A DNA stretch of 64,000 bases from assembly GCF_000421545.1 (NCBI RefSeq), contig NZ_ATXF01000006.1, positions 248,001 through 312,000 on the forward strand, given 5' to 3'. The notes below the pieces were generated by a model. It was not told where the DNA came from and ran no database searches. It was given only the letters and a program-made list of their open reading frames with translations. The position numbers and the translations under genes were made by a program. Source of the stretch: Agromyces italicus DSM 16388 (GTDB taxonomy: Bacteria > Actinomycetota > Actinomycetes > Actinomycetales > Microbacteriaceae). Below, one piece after another: positions 56,424 to 64,000 of this stretch (the first letter of the stretch is position 1; the number at the start of each line of letters is the position of its first letter).

Positions 56424-57848
56424 TTACTCCAGCGAGAAGTAGCTGACCGAACCGCCGCCGGAGGCGAGGGCCTCGTCGACGTTCCAGTAGTCGGCGTCCT
56501 TGGTGTGGCCGCCCACCCAGACGGCGGTGCCGTTCGCCGAGTGCTCGACCCGGGTGACCACCGCGGTGTGGTCGCGGTCGCCCGAGCCGTCCCAGTCGAA
56601 CTGGGCGATGTCGCCGACCTTCACGAGGCCGCGGTGCGAGTCGTCGAGCGGGGTCGCGAGGTCGGGTCGCGAGGTCAGCCAGTCGCGCATCGCGGTCGAG
56701 CTCGACCAGCTCGGTGACATGGCGCCGGTCGCGCGGTCGTAGTACCAGCCCGCGTCCATCGCCCAGCCGCGGGCGATGAGCGACTGGCTCGTGAAGTTCG
56801 CGCAGTCGACACCGCTCAAGACGGTGTACTCGGCGGAGTTGTAACTGCTCCAGTAGGTCAGCACATAGCCGAGCTGCGCGTCGATGGCCCGATTGCTCGT
56901 GTAGGTGAGCGTGAGCGCGTCGAGCTGCTCGGTCGGGGCGACCGTCGTCGCCTTCAGTTCGACGCCCGCGGCGGCGATCGATGCGACGGTCTCCTCGACG
57001 GGCACGGGCTCGCCCGAGACATCCGAGAACTGCACTTCTGCGCCGCCGAGCGCGTCGGCGGTGGTTGCGGGCACCGCGAAGGTGACCGCGCTCTCGTCGG
57101 CGGCGACGATCGTCGCGGGAACGCCCGCAACGCTGACGGCGCCGACCTGGTCGAGTTCTTCACCGGTGACGGTGATCTGCTGGCCGCCGGTGAAGGGCAC
57201 CGAGGCGGTCGAGAGCCCGCTCGTGACGGTGGGCCCGTCCTCCTCGGCGACGACCGGGGTGGAGACGATCTCGTCGGCGGCTCCCGCCGCGACCGAGCTC
57301 TCCGCCGCGACCGACTCCTCGGCGAGCAGCGAGGCCCCGCCGGGGGTGTCGGTCCACGCGGCGACGGCACCGAAGGCGCTCACGCCGAGGATCGCGGTGC
57401 TGCACGACAGCGCCATGAGCCGGCGGGCGGCGCCGCTCGACGGGCGTCGGTTCCGCACGTGATCGGCGCGGTGGCGCGGCTGGTGCTCCTGCGCGCCGGC
57501 CGGTTCCGAGATCGCCGCGGCGGCCTGTTCCGAGATCGCCGCGGCGCCCGAGACAGGGCTCGGCGCGGCGTCGGGCTCGGAGCCGACGGATGCCGACGAT
57601 TCGGGGGCGGCTTCAGTTCGGCTGCCGGCAGCCGGGTCGCGCTCGGCTGCTTCGGCGGCCGCGCGGAATCCGCGGCGACGACGCGGGGCCGTCGACGTCT
57701 CGACCGGATCGGATGCGGTCGAACGCACCTCACCCTCGGCGGCCGTCGCCGGGTCGGGCACCGTCCCGTCGGTCGTCGCCCCCTCCGCGAGGAGGGCGGT
57801 GTCGATCGCTCCGGGCGCGCGGAAGGTCGAGCGACGGCGTTCGGGCAT
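56424..57848 (-). CDS. Secreted amidase-domain (Amidase_6) protein with IPT/TIG-like domain
   Basis: About 474 residues. Residues 1-140 are charged and Ala/Pro-rich. A membrane or signal helix (LMALSCSTAILGVSAFGAV) follows at about 145-165. An IPT/TIG-like beta-sandwich (GQQITVTGEELDQVGAVSVAGVP) comes next. The C-terminal Amidase_6 domain has catalytic Cys in VLSGVDCANFTSQSLIARG and His in GDRDHTAVVTRVEH. It probably cleaves cell-wall peptides outside the cell. The start is uncertain: ATG 57848 lacks a clear ribosome site and the frame is open to 57932. Confidence 0.78.
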   Translation of the reverse strand: MPERRRSTFRAPGAIDTALLAEGATTDGTVPDPATAAEGEVRSTASDPVETSTAPRRRRGFRAAAEAAERDPAAGSRTEAAPESSASVGSEPDAAPSPVSGAAAISEQAAAAISEPAGAQEHQPRHRADHVRNRRPSSGAARRLMALSCSTAILGVSAFGAVAAWTDTPGGASLLAEESVAAESSVAAGAADEIVSTPVVAEEDGPTVTSGLSTASVPFTGGQQITVTGEELDQVGAVSVAGVPATIVAADESAVTFAVPATTADALGGAEVQFSDVSGEPVPVEETVASIAAAGVELKATTVAPTEQLDALTLTYTSNRAIDAQLGYVLTYWSSYNSAEYTVLSGVDCANFTSQSLIARGWAMDAGWYYDRATGAMSPSWSSSTAMRDWLTSRPDLATPLDDSHRGLVKVGDIAQFDWDGSGDRDHTAVVTRVEHSANGTAVWVGGHTKDADYWNVDEALASGGGSVSYFSLE

Positions 57849-58035
57849 GGAGGCAGGCGGCGTCTTGCTGAGGCGTTTGAACACGAAGGGGGATTCCGGG
57901 TCGGCGTTTCGGAGGACAGGACACCTCATCACGCGATTTTGTGAGGAAGCCTCCTGAACTCTGGGAGAGCGGTGAGAACGCTCTCCTGAAAGGCGAACGG
58001 AGCTCGGCTTCGCGATCGGTCCCGGCCATCCCCAG
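57849..58035. other. Divergent upstream region of the amidase and GntR genes
   Basis: No gene assigned. It holds an inverted repeat GGAGAGCG (57964-57971) / CGCTCTCC (57979-57986) and the possible extended 5' end of the amidase frame. Confidence 0.35.
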
Positions 58036-58062
58036 AACTGTTCTAGTATTTATAGAACAGTT
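58036..58062. promoter_or_regulatory. GntR (YtrA-type) operator
   Basis: Perfect 10-bp arms AACTGTTCTA (58036-58045) and TAGAACAGTT (58053-58062) with a 7-bp AT spacer, 15 bp before the GntR start codon. Symmetry and position indicate autoregulation of the GntR-DUF1648 operon. Confidence 0.75.
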
Positions 58063-58076
58063 GTGAAGGAGTACCG

Positions 58077-58427
58077 GTGCTGATCCGAGTCGATCCCTCG
58101 AGCGAGACCCCGATCTTCGCCCAGGTCGCGGCGTCCGTCCGCGCCGACGCCGCAGCCGGCCGATTGCGCTCGGGCGACCGTCTGCCGTCGGCCCGCGAGG
58201 TCGCCGCCTCGCTCGGCGTGAACCTGCACACGGTGCTGCGCGCCTACCAGCTGCTGCGCGACGAGGGGCTCGTCGACATGCGACGCGGTCGCGGCGCCGT
58301 GGCCACCGACGCGGTCGAACCGCTCGCCCGGCTGCACCACGACATCGAGGCGCTCGTCGCCCGCGCTCGCACCCTCGCCCTCTCGCCCGACGCCCTCGCA
58401 GCCCTCGTCAAGGAGACGTACCGATGA
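58077..58427 (+). CDS. GntR-family regulator (YtrA subfamily)
   Basis: 116-residue regulator: winged helix in residues about 10-75 (TPIFAQVAASVRADAAAGRL, RLPSAREVAASLGVNLHTVLRAYQLLRDEGLV in pieces) followed by a short helical dimerisation tail rather than a ligand domain, as in YtrA. GAAGGAG sets the GTG start. Its stop overlaps the DUF1648 gene start (ATGA), and a perfect operator precedes it, so it likely represses the operon encoding itself and the membrane protein. Confidence 0.9.
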   Translation: MLIRVDPSSETPIFAQVAASVRADAAAGRLRSGDRLPSAREVAASLGVNLHTVLRAYQLLRDEGLVDMRRGRGAVATDAVEPLARLHHDIEALVARARTLALSPDALAALVKETYR

Positions 58428-59437
58428 CCCGCTCAGACGAATTCCGCACCGCCCGCCGGCGCTTCCTGCTCGTCGCCGCCCTCGCGCCCGTGCTCGTCAC
58501 GATCGTCGGGGTCGCTCTCATGCTCGCCTGGCTGCCCGAGGTGCCGTCGACCATCGCGACGCACTGGAGCGGTGGCGGCGCCCCCGACGGCTTCGCCCCG
58601 GCGTGGACCGCGCCGCTGGGCGCGGCACTGCTCGGCCTCGGCCTCACCGCGCTCTTCGTCGGAATCATGTTCGGCGGCACCCGCGACGGTCGCTGGGGGC
58701 CGATGATGCGGCTGCTCGGTGCGTTCTCGCTCGGCACGACCGTGCTGCTCGTGGTGCTGCTGACCTGGTCGCTCGGCATGCAGCGCGGACTCGACGACCC
58801 CGCCGAGGCGCCCGGCATCGGCGTCCCGCTGCTGGTCTCGGCGGGGCTCGCCGTGCTCTCGGGCGTCGTGGCCTGGTTCGCCCAGCCCCGCACGACCCTC
58901 GCCGGGCCGCACGCGAGCGAGTCGGTCGCCCCGCTCGAGCTGAATCCGAACGAGCGTGCCGTCTGGGTGCGCACCACGACGATGTCGCGTGCCGCGATGA
59001 TCGCGATCGGGGCGGGCGTCGCGGGGCTGGCCATCGGCTCGATCGTCGCGGCGGCGGTCGGTTCGCCGGCCTGGTGGATCCTGCTCGCCACGAGCCTGCT
59101 GCTCGCAGCGCTCGCCGCCACGACCTTCGTGTTCCGCGTGCGCGTCGACGAGCGCGGCCTCGAGGTGCGTTCGTCGATCGGCGCACCCTGGTTCAGAGTG
59201 CCGCTCGCGCAGATGCGCCAGGTGTCGGTGACCGACGTGAACCCGACCGCCGAGTTCGGCGGGTGGGGCATCAGGCTCGCCCCGGACGGCGCGTTCGGCG
59301 TCGTGCTGCGCAGCGGCGAGGCGCTGCAGCTCGTACGCGAGAACGGTCGGCGCTTCGTCGTGACGGTCGACGACGCGGCGACCGCAGCCGCGCTGCTCGA
59401 GGCGCTCAGCGCACGGGCTCGCGAGGCGCGTCACTGA
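58424..59437 (+). CDS. DUF1648-domain membrane protein
   Basis: 337 residues with about six to eight transmembrane segments. The DUF1648 signature is LPEVPSTIATHWSGGGAPDG after the first helix. A C-terminal soluble PH-like segment (VRVDERGLEVRSSIGAPWFR) follows. Such proteins are often paired with YtrA-type GntR regulators, as here. Function unknown; a role in cell-envelope stress is usually proposed. Its 3' end overlaps the convergent MFS gene by 32 bp. Confidence 0.85.
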   Translation: MTRSDEFRTARRRFLLVAALAPVLVTIVGVALMLAWLPEVPSTIATHWSGGGAPDGFAPAWTAPLGAALLGLGLTALFVGIMFGGTRDGRWGPMMRLLGAFSLGTTVLLVVLLTWSLGMQRGLDDPAEAPGIGVPLLVSAGLAVLSGVVAWFAQPRTTLAGPHASESVAPLELNPNERAVWVRTTTMSRAAMIAIGAGVAGLAIGSIVAAAVGSPAWWILLATSLLLAALAATTFVFRVRVDERGLEVRSSIGAPWFRVPLAQMRQVSVTDVNPTAEFGGWGIRLAPDGAFGVVLRSGEALQLVRENGRRFVVTVDDAATAAALLEALSARAREARH

Positions 59438-60812
59438 CCTCGGCACCGGCGCCGCCCGACCGGGCCGCACGCACGCCCGCGACCACGAGCGGCACGAGCA
59501 CCAGCACGGCGACCATGTTCACCCCGGCGAAGCCGCCGACGCCGAGCACGAAGCCCGAGAGCGCGGCCGCAATCGCCGCAGCGAGGTTCATCGCCGCGTC
59601 GGTCGCACCTTGCAGCGGCACGCGGATCGACGGGTCGACGGCGCTCGTGACGAGCGTCGAGCCGCCGATGAGTCCGCACGACCAGCCGAGCCCGAGCAGG
59701 CCCAGCGCGAGCGGCACCATCAACATGTCGTCGGCCGGCGCGAGGATGCCGGTGCCGGTCGCCGCGAGCAGCACCCCGACGCCGAGGTAGATCACGCGCG
59801 ACGGGCCGATGCGGTCGACGAGCCACCCGACGAGCGGGCTCGCGCCGTACATGCCGAGGATGTGAATGCTGATCACCACGCCGACGAGCGTGAGCGAGAG
59901 CCCGTGCGCCATCATGTGCACGGGCGTCATGACCATGACCCCGACCATGACGGTGTGCGAGCAGACGATCGCGAGAATGGCGAAGAGCGCCCGCGGGTTC
60001 GCGGCCGCGATGCGCAGCGCACCCCACGCGCCGATCGGCCTCGCCGGGTCGGGGGCGGATGCCTCGGCGACCGTCGAGGCGGAGACCTCGGCCCCGATCG
60101 GCTCGGCGAGCGCCGCCTCGGGTGCGCCGCCGCCGCCCGCGCCGGGTGCGACCTCGGTGGGCGACACGGCGGCACCCGGCACCGCATCGGCCGCGAGCTG
60201 CCCCGCCTTCGGCAGTCGCAGCAGGGTCGCGACGAGCAGGGTCGACAGTCCGAACGCCGCGCCCGAGAACAGGAACGGGCCGACGAGCGGCGGGAGCCCG
60301 AGCGCGAGCCCCACCGTGTCGCCGGTCTCGGAGAGCAAGGGGCCCGCGACCGAGCCGAGCGTCGTCGCCCAGAGCACGAGCGACATCGAACGGGCCTCGA
60401 ACCCGGGCGCGGCGACCTCGGTCGCGGCGAAGCGCGCCTGCAGGCCGGCGGCTGCGCCTGCGCCGAACGCGGCGAGCCCGAGGAACACGAGCGGCACCCA
60501 TCCGCTCGTCGCCGCGACGACGATGAGCACGGCGCCGATCATGCCGAGGGCGTAGCCCGTTGCGAGGGCGACGTGACGGCCCGAGCGCACCGCGAGGCGC
60601 GCGAGCGGGATCGCCGTGATCGCCGCGCCGAGCACGCTCGACGACTGGGCGAGCCCACCGAGCACGGCGGCACCGGTCAGCTCGCCGATGAGCAGTGCCG
60701 CGACGGCGATGCCCGAGGCCACCCCGACTCCGGCGAGCAGCTGGTTGACGATGAGCACCGCGAGCGACAGACCGCGGTGCGGTACGGGGGTCGCGCGAGG
60801 CATCCGGCTCAT
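59406..60812 (-). CDS. MFS transporter
   Basis: 468-residue transporter with 12 predicted helices; the central loop is long and Ala/Glu-rich (VSPTEVAPGAGGGGAPEAAL). Segments include AVLGGLAQSSSVLGAAITAIP, HMMAHGLSLTLVGVVISIHIL and GWLVDRIGPSRVIYLG. Substrate unknown. The ATG overlaps the stop of the VanY-like gene (ATGA), so the pair is translationally coupled. Confidence 0.87.
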   Translation of the reverse strand: MSRMPRATPVPHRGLSLAVLIVNQLLAGVGVASGIAVAALLIGELTGAAVLGGLAQSSSVLGAAITAIPLARLAVRSGRHVALATGYALGMIGAVLIVVAATSGWVPLVFLGLAAFGAGAAAGLQARFAATEVAAPGFEARSMSLVLWATTLGSVAGPLLSETGDTVGLALGLPPLVGPFLFSGAAFGLSTLLVATLLRLPKAGQLAADAVPGAAVSPTEVAPGAGGGGAPEAALAEPIGAEVSASTVAEASAPDPARPIGAWGALRIAAANPRALFAILAIVCSHTVMVGVMVMTPVHMMAHGLSLTLVGVVISIHILGMYGASPLVGWLVDRIGPSRVIYLGVGVLLAATGTGILAPADDMLMVPLALGLLGLGWSCGLIGGSTLVTSAVDPSIRVPLQGATDAAMNLAAAIAAALSGFVLGVGGFAGVNMVAVLVLVPLVVAGVRAARSGGAGAEVSDAPREPVR

Positions 60813-61615
60813 TGCGCTGCGCCGCCCGGCACGTCGAAGAACTCTTCGAGAGTCGTGATGCCGCGGTCGTGCATCTCGGTGGCGAGCTCGACGCCGACGT
60901 AGCGGAAGTGCCAGGACTCGTGGGGGTATCCGGTGATCTCGACCTTGTCGGCGGGGTAGCGGAGGATGAAGCCGAAGCGATACCCATTGGCCCTGAGCCA
61001 TTCGCCTTCGGCGCTGTCATCCATGCACTCGAAGGTGCAGCCGCCCTCGGTGCCGATGTCCATCGCGAGGCCGGTCTGGTGCTCGGAGTGCCCGGGCGGC
61101 GCGGTCGTGGGGTCGTCGCCGTCGCCGTAGAGCTCGACCTGCGTGTCGTAGCTGCGGAAGGCGCTGTTCGAGGCCAGGTAGTAGTCGGCCTCGTCGGCGG
61201 CCGCGGCGAACATCGCGACGACGGCATCGGAGGCCTCCTGCCGGAGTTCGGGCACCCAGGTGTGGGCCACGGGCACCTCGACGAGGTCGTCGGGCACGTA
61301 GTCCTCGGGGTTCAGCGCGCGCACCTGGTTGACCACGACCCAGATGCTCGCCGGGTCGTCGAGCGAGTGGGCGGACTTGTCGAAGGTGTCGACGACGGCG
61401 GGCTCGGGCGGTGCGGTGGGCGCCGGTCGCGGGGTGGTTGACTCCTCGGCGGATGCTTCGGGGCCGGCGTTCGCACCGCCGCCGCCGGCGCCGACGACCG
61501 CGCCGATGATGATCACGGCGATCGCAACGAGCACCGCGATGAGCGAGAGCGCGATCGTCATGCGGCGTCGCTGAGCCGTCTCGTCGATGGGGGGCAGGCC
61601 TGCGGGATCGGACAC
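60809..61615 (-). CDS. M15-family D-alanyl-D-alanine carboxypeptidase (VanY-like)
   Basis: 268-residue exported zinc peptidase. An N-terminal membrane anchor (IALSLIAVLVAIAVIIIGAVV) and a Thr/Pro-rich linker precede the catalytic domain: SNSAFRSYDTQVELY, the zinc motif SEHQTGLAMDIG (His and Asp) and the second zinc His in HESWHFRYVG. It trims the terminal D-Ala of peptidoglycan stem peptides outside the membrane. GTG 61615 lies 7 nt after TAGACT (plus 61623-61628), favouring it over GTG 61621 and longer frames. Coupled to the MFS gene. Confidence 0.9.
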   Translation of the reverse strand: MSDPAGLPPIDETAQRRRMTIALSLIAVLVAIAVIIIGAVVGAGGGGANAGPEASAEESTTPRPAPTAPPEPAVVDTFDKSAHSLDDPASIWVVVNQVRALNPEDYVPDDLVEVPVAHTWVPELRQEASDAVVAMFAAAADEADYYLASNSAFRSYDTQVELYGDGDDPTTAPPGHSEHQTGLAMDIGTEGGCTFECMDDSAEGEWLRANGYRFGFILRYPADKVEITGYPHESWHFRYVGVELATEMHDRGITTLEEFFDVPGGAAQ

Positions 61616-61719
61616 TCTCACGAGTCTACGCTCGGCCCCCGGGGCGCTCCGGCCCGGAGGCAGAGTCGTTCCCGGCATCGCGCGCATCGGCCGTGCGAGG
61701 GCTCCTCGGCAGCCTCCAT

Positions 61720-61812
61720 GAGAGCGCTCTCTTGACATCGCGCAGAATCCCTCGTAGAGTCACCTCCCGACAGCGTGAGAGCGCTCTCACATCGACGTGA
61801 GAGAGCGCTCTC
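61720..61812 (+). promoter_or_regulatory. Promoter with three LacI-type operators
   Basis: TTGACA (61732-61737), a 17-nt spacer and TAGAGT (61755-61760) form a consensus promoter. The identical palindrome GAGAGCGCTCTC occurs at 61720-61731, 61777-61788 and 61801-61812: one abuts the -35 and two lie downstream of the start point, 57 and 24 bp apart. This arrangement suits DNA looping by a LacI-family repressor that is not encoded in the window. Confidence 0.8.
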
Positions 61813-61869
61813 ATCCTTGGCACCGATACACATCCCGTAACCACAATCCACGCACACAAAGGAGTGACC

Positions 61870-63174
61870 GTGAAGCTCTCACGACGCACCCGCGGTGCCG
61901 TCGCCCTCGCCGGCGCGGCATCCATCGCCCTCCTCGCCACCGCATGCTCGACGGGTGGCGACCAGGGCTCCGACGGCGAGGACATCACCCTCACCGTCAC
62001 CACCTTCGGCACGTTCGGATACGACGACCTCTACACCGAGTACGAGGAAGCGAACCCCGGCGTGAAGATCGAGGCCACCAACATCGACACCGGTGGCAAC
62101 GCCCGCACCGATGCGTTCACGAAGATCGCCGCGGGCTCCGGCCTCAGCGACGTCGTCGCGATCGAGGAGGGCTGGCTCGGCGCGATCATGGAGGTCTCGG
62201 ACCAGTTCGTCGACCTCACCGAATACGGCATCGAGGACCGCAAGGGCGACTGGGTCGACTGGAAGTACGACCAGGCGACCGACGCCGACGGCCGGGTCAT
62301 CGGCTACGGCACCGACGTCGGCCCGACGGGTCTCTGCTACAACGGCCCCGCGTTCGAAGCCGCCGGTCTGCCGAGCGACCGCGAAGAGGTCGCCGCGCTT
62401 CTCGAGGGCGACTGGGCGCACTACTTCGACATCGGTCGCCAGTACCAGGCGGCGACCGGCAAGGCGTGGTTCGACCAGTCGGGCTTCGTCTGGAACTCGA
62501 TCGTGAACCAGATGCCCGAGGGCTACTACACGAGCGACGGCGAACTGAACGTCGAAGACAACGCGGAGCTCAAGGCGAGCTTCGACCTGCTCGCCGCCGC
62601 GGTCGGCGACGGCCTCTCGGGCGCCCAGGCGGAGTGGGACTGGAACGGCGGCAAGTCGTTCGTCGACGGCACCTTCGCGACGGCCGTCTGCCCGGGCTGG
62701 ATGCTCGGCGTCATCCAGGGCAGCGCAGAGGCCGGCGGCGCCGACGCCTCGACCGGCTGGGACTTCGCCGACGTGTTCCCCGGCGGCCAGGGCAACTGGG
62801 GCGGCGCATGGCTCTCGATCCCCGAGACCAGCAAGCACAAGGAGGAGGCCGCGAAGCTCGCCGACTGGCTGACCCAGCCGGAGCAGCAGGTGAAGCAGTC
62901 CGCTGCCGCCGGCAACTTCCCGAGCACGCTCGGCGCCCAGGAGGAGCTCGCGTCCGCAGCCGAGCCGAACGAGTTCTTCAACGACGCGCCCACCGGCGCG
63001 ATCCTCGCCAAGCGCGCGGAAGGCATCGTCGCCCAGTTCAAGGGCGCCGACGACTCGGTGATCCAGGAGAACGTGTTCGGCCCCGTGCTCGACGCACTGG
63101 ACCGCGGTGAGGTCGACGCCACCACCGGGTGGGACCAGGCCATCGAGCTGCTCCACGAGCTCGTCGAGGACTGA
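61870..63174 (+). CDS. CUT1 sugar ABC substrate-binding lipoprotein
   Basis: 434-residue solute-binding protein family 1. The signal peptide ends in LLATAC (lipidated Cys at residue 26 from GTG 61870, chosen for AAAGGAG six nt upstream; GTG 61864 is the alternative). DITLTVTTFGTFGYDDL starts the mature domain; GTDVGPTGLCYNGPAFEAAG and FPGGQGNWGGAWLSIPETSK are typical ligand-region segments. First gene of an operon with the permease downstream, repressed by an unseen LacI protein. Sugar unknown; cellobiose-type transporters have similar operators. Confidence 0.92.
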   Translation: MKLSRRTRGAVALAGAASIALLATACSTGGDQGSDGEDITLTVTTFGTFGYDDLYTEYEEANPGVKIEATNIDTGGNARTDAFTKIAAGSGLSDVVAIEEGWLGAIMEVSDQFVDLTEYGIEDRKGDWVDWKYDQATDADGRVIGYGTDVGPTGLCYNGPAFEAAGLPSDREEVAALLEGDWAHYFDIGRQYQAATGKAWFDQSGFVWNSIVNQMPEGYYTSDGELNVEDNAELKASFDLLAAAVGDGLSGAQAEWDWNGGKSFVDGTFATAVCPGWMLGVIQGSAEAGGADASTGWDFADVFPGGQGNWGGAWLSIPETSKHKEEAAKLADWLTQPEQQVKQSAAAGNFPSTLGAQEELASAAEPNEFFNDAPTGAILAKRAEGIVAQFKGADDSVIQENVFGPVLDALDRGEVDATTGWDQAIELLHELVED

Positions 63175-63184
63175 TCGGCCCCTC

Positions 63185-63275
63185 GCAGGTCGAGTAGCGA
63201 GCGTCAGCGAGCGTATCGAGACCCGGTGACCCGATCTCGGGTCTCGATACGTCGCTCCGCTCCTACTCGACCTGC
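63185..63275. repeat. R2 nested palindrome between binding-protein and permease genes
   Basis: Outer arms GCAGGTCGAGTAG (63185-63197) / CTACTCGACCTGC (63263-63275) and inner arms CGTATCGAGACCCG (63212-63225) / CGGGTCTCGATACG (63238-63251). Related to R1 in its TCGAGAC core. The hairpin probably sets the ratio of binding protein to permease. Confidence 0.75.
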
Positions 63276-63296
63276 GGTTCCAGAGAGGACTTCCAG

Positions 63297-64000
63297 ATGA
63301 CCACCACGCTCCGCACCCCCCGCGCGGACGCGGCGCCGACCCCGCCGCCCGCGGGCCCGCCCCGACCGACGTTCAGGCAGCGACTGTCCAGGTTCGACCT
63401 GAAGGCCTCCCCCTACTTCTACGTCTCACCGTTCTTCCTCCTCTTCGCCCTCGTCGGCCTCTTCCCGCTCGCCTACACGCTCGTCGTCTCGATGCACGAG
63501 TGGGACCTGCTGAAGGGCCAGGGCCCGTTCGTCGGGCTCGACAACTTCGTCGAGATCCTCGGCGACGGCATGTTCTGGAACTCGATCTTCAACACCGTGA
63601 GCATCTTCCTGCTCTCGGCCATCCCCCAGCTGATCGTCGCCATCGTCGTCGCGTATCTGCTCGACCAGGGCCTGCGCGCCCCCACCTTCTGGCGCATGGG
63701 CGTGCTGCTGCCCTTCGTCGTGACGCCCGTCGCGGTCGCCCTCATCTTCTCGAGCATCTTCAACGAGGCCGACGGTCTCGCGAACAACCTGCTGAACCTC
63801 ATCGGCATCCCCGACCAGGCGTGGAAGCACGACACCTTCCTCAGCCACTTCGCCATCGCCACGATGGTGAACTTCCGCTGGACCGGCTACAACGCCCTCA
63901 TCCTGCTCGCCGCGATGCAGTCCGTGCCGCGCGACCTCTACGAGTCCGCCGCGATCGACGGCGCCGGCAGCATCCGCCGCTTCTTCTCGATCACCATCCC
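63297..64000 (+). CDS. CUT1 sugar ABC permease (MalF type), 5' part
   Basis: The gene runs off the window end; about 234 codons are seen. A Pro-rich cytoplasmic N-terminus precedes YFYVSPFFLLFALVGLFPLA (first helix), VGLDNFVEIL, and the start of the EAA loop (RDLYESAAIDGAGSIRRFF). GAGAGGA precedes the ATG at 63297. It partners the upstream binding protein; a MalG-type permease gene should follow beyond the window. Confidence 0.92.
   Translation, partial: MTTTLRTPRADAAPTPPPAGPPRPTFRQRLSRFDLKASPYFYVSPFFLLFALVGLFPLAYTLVVSMHEWDLLKGQGPFVGLDNFVEILGDGMFWNSIFNTVSIFLLSAIPQLIVAIVVAYLLDQGLRAPTFWRMGVLLPFVVTPVAVALIFSSIFNEADGLANNLLNLIGIPDQAWKHDTFLSHFAIATMVNFRWTGYNALILLAAMQSVPRDLYESAAIDGAGSIRRFFSITI

Noticed and set aside
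1-64000. Prophage, integrative element or insertion sequence
   Set aside because: No integrase, transposase, phage structural gene or terminal repeat was found, and composition looks even across the window.

Overview
The window is high-GC (about 70%), densely packed bacterial DNA. Short DUF7882 proteins, the serS-HAD / diacylglycerol kinase / pheA / DUF445 / phosphoglucomutase block, actinobacterial LCP ligases, ku/ligD and an HspR-type HAIR operator point to an actinobacterium of the family Microbacteriaceae; an Agromyces-like chromosome is my best guess, by recognition only. No phage, plasmid, insertion-sequence or CRISPR signature was found. Many genes start directly (6-7 nt) after a TAnnnT -10 element, so leaderless mRNAs look common.

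Layout. 1-5.4 kb: 3' part of rlmC; an ECF sigma factor with its YciI/DGPF partner; a TetR-ABC exporter unit. 5.4-12.7 kb: a compact cluster with a membrane GT-C-like protein, a SAM methyltransferase, a GT-A 'DUF2064' protein, a GT2 glycosyltransferase, an OmpR-type two-component pair, an SDR epimerase and an MTA-phosphorylase-like enzyme. Its three outward transcription units carry the same 18-bp box at the same distance (45-47 bp) from their start codons, so they look like one regulon; this is the best candidate for an undescribed system. 12.8-15.8 kb: thioredoxin-like lipoprotein, CcdA and a SulP transporter. 15.8-23 kb: GH20 hexosaminidase (plus a broken partial copy), proC, a cation diffusion facilitator, an HxlR-peroxiredoxin fusion, an MFS exporter, tadA, upp. 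23-28.4 kb: a leaderless 33-codon peptide ending in a Cys-rich tail ahead of an orphan winged-helix regulator, MarR, GNAT, Hsp20, DUF998, tRNA-Arg.

28.4-35 kb: an alpha-glucoside-type operon (GH13 enzyme, binding protein, two permeases) with a LacI regulator. 35-42.3 kb: a stress/DNA-repair block with DUF6766, two DUF7882 proteins, a small membrane protein, an SDR, a DUF7218/SAP-like protein, and divergent ligD and ku (NHEJ). 42.4-48 kb: lipoprotein, TauE/SafE, a frameshifted CPBP protease gene, two tRNA-Ser genes and two LCP cell-wall ligases. 48-56.3 kb: HAD-serS, dgk, membrane protein-pheA, DUF445, phosphoglucomutase. 56.4-64 kb: exported amidase-like protein, GntR-DUF1648 operon, MFS-VanY operon, and a second CUT1 sugar ABC operon behind three LacI-type operators, cut by the window end.

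Two repeat classes recur. R1 (GTTTCGAGACG...CTCCTCAACCCG) sits between genes, but also forms coding sequence at the N-termini of GH20 and the HAD hydrolase and in the LigD interdomain linker. R3 comprises 60-125-bp imperfect palindromes, mostly with outer CAGGA/TCCTG arms, placed between genes.
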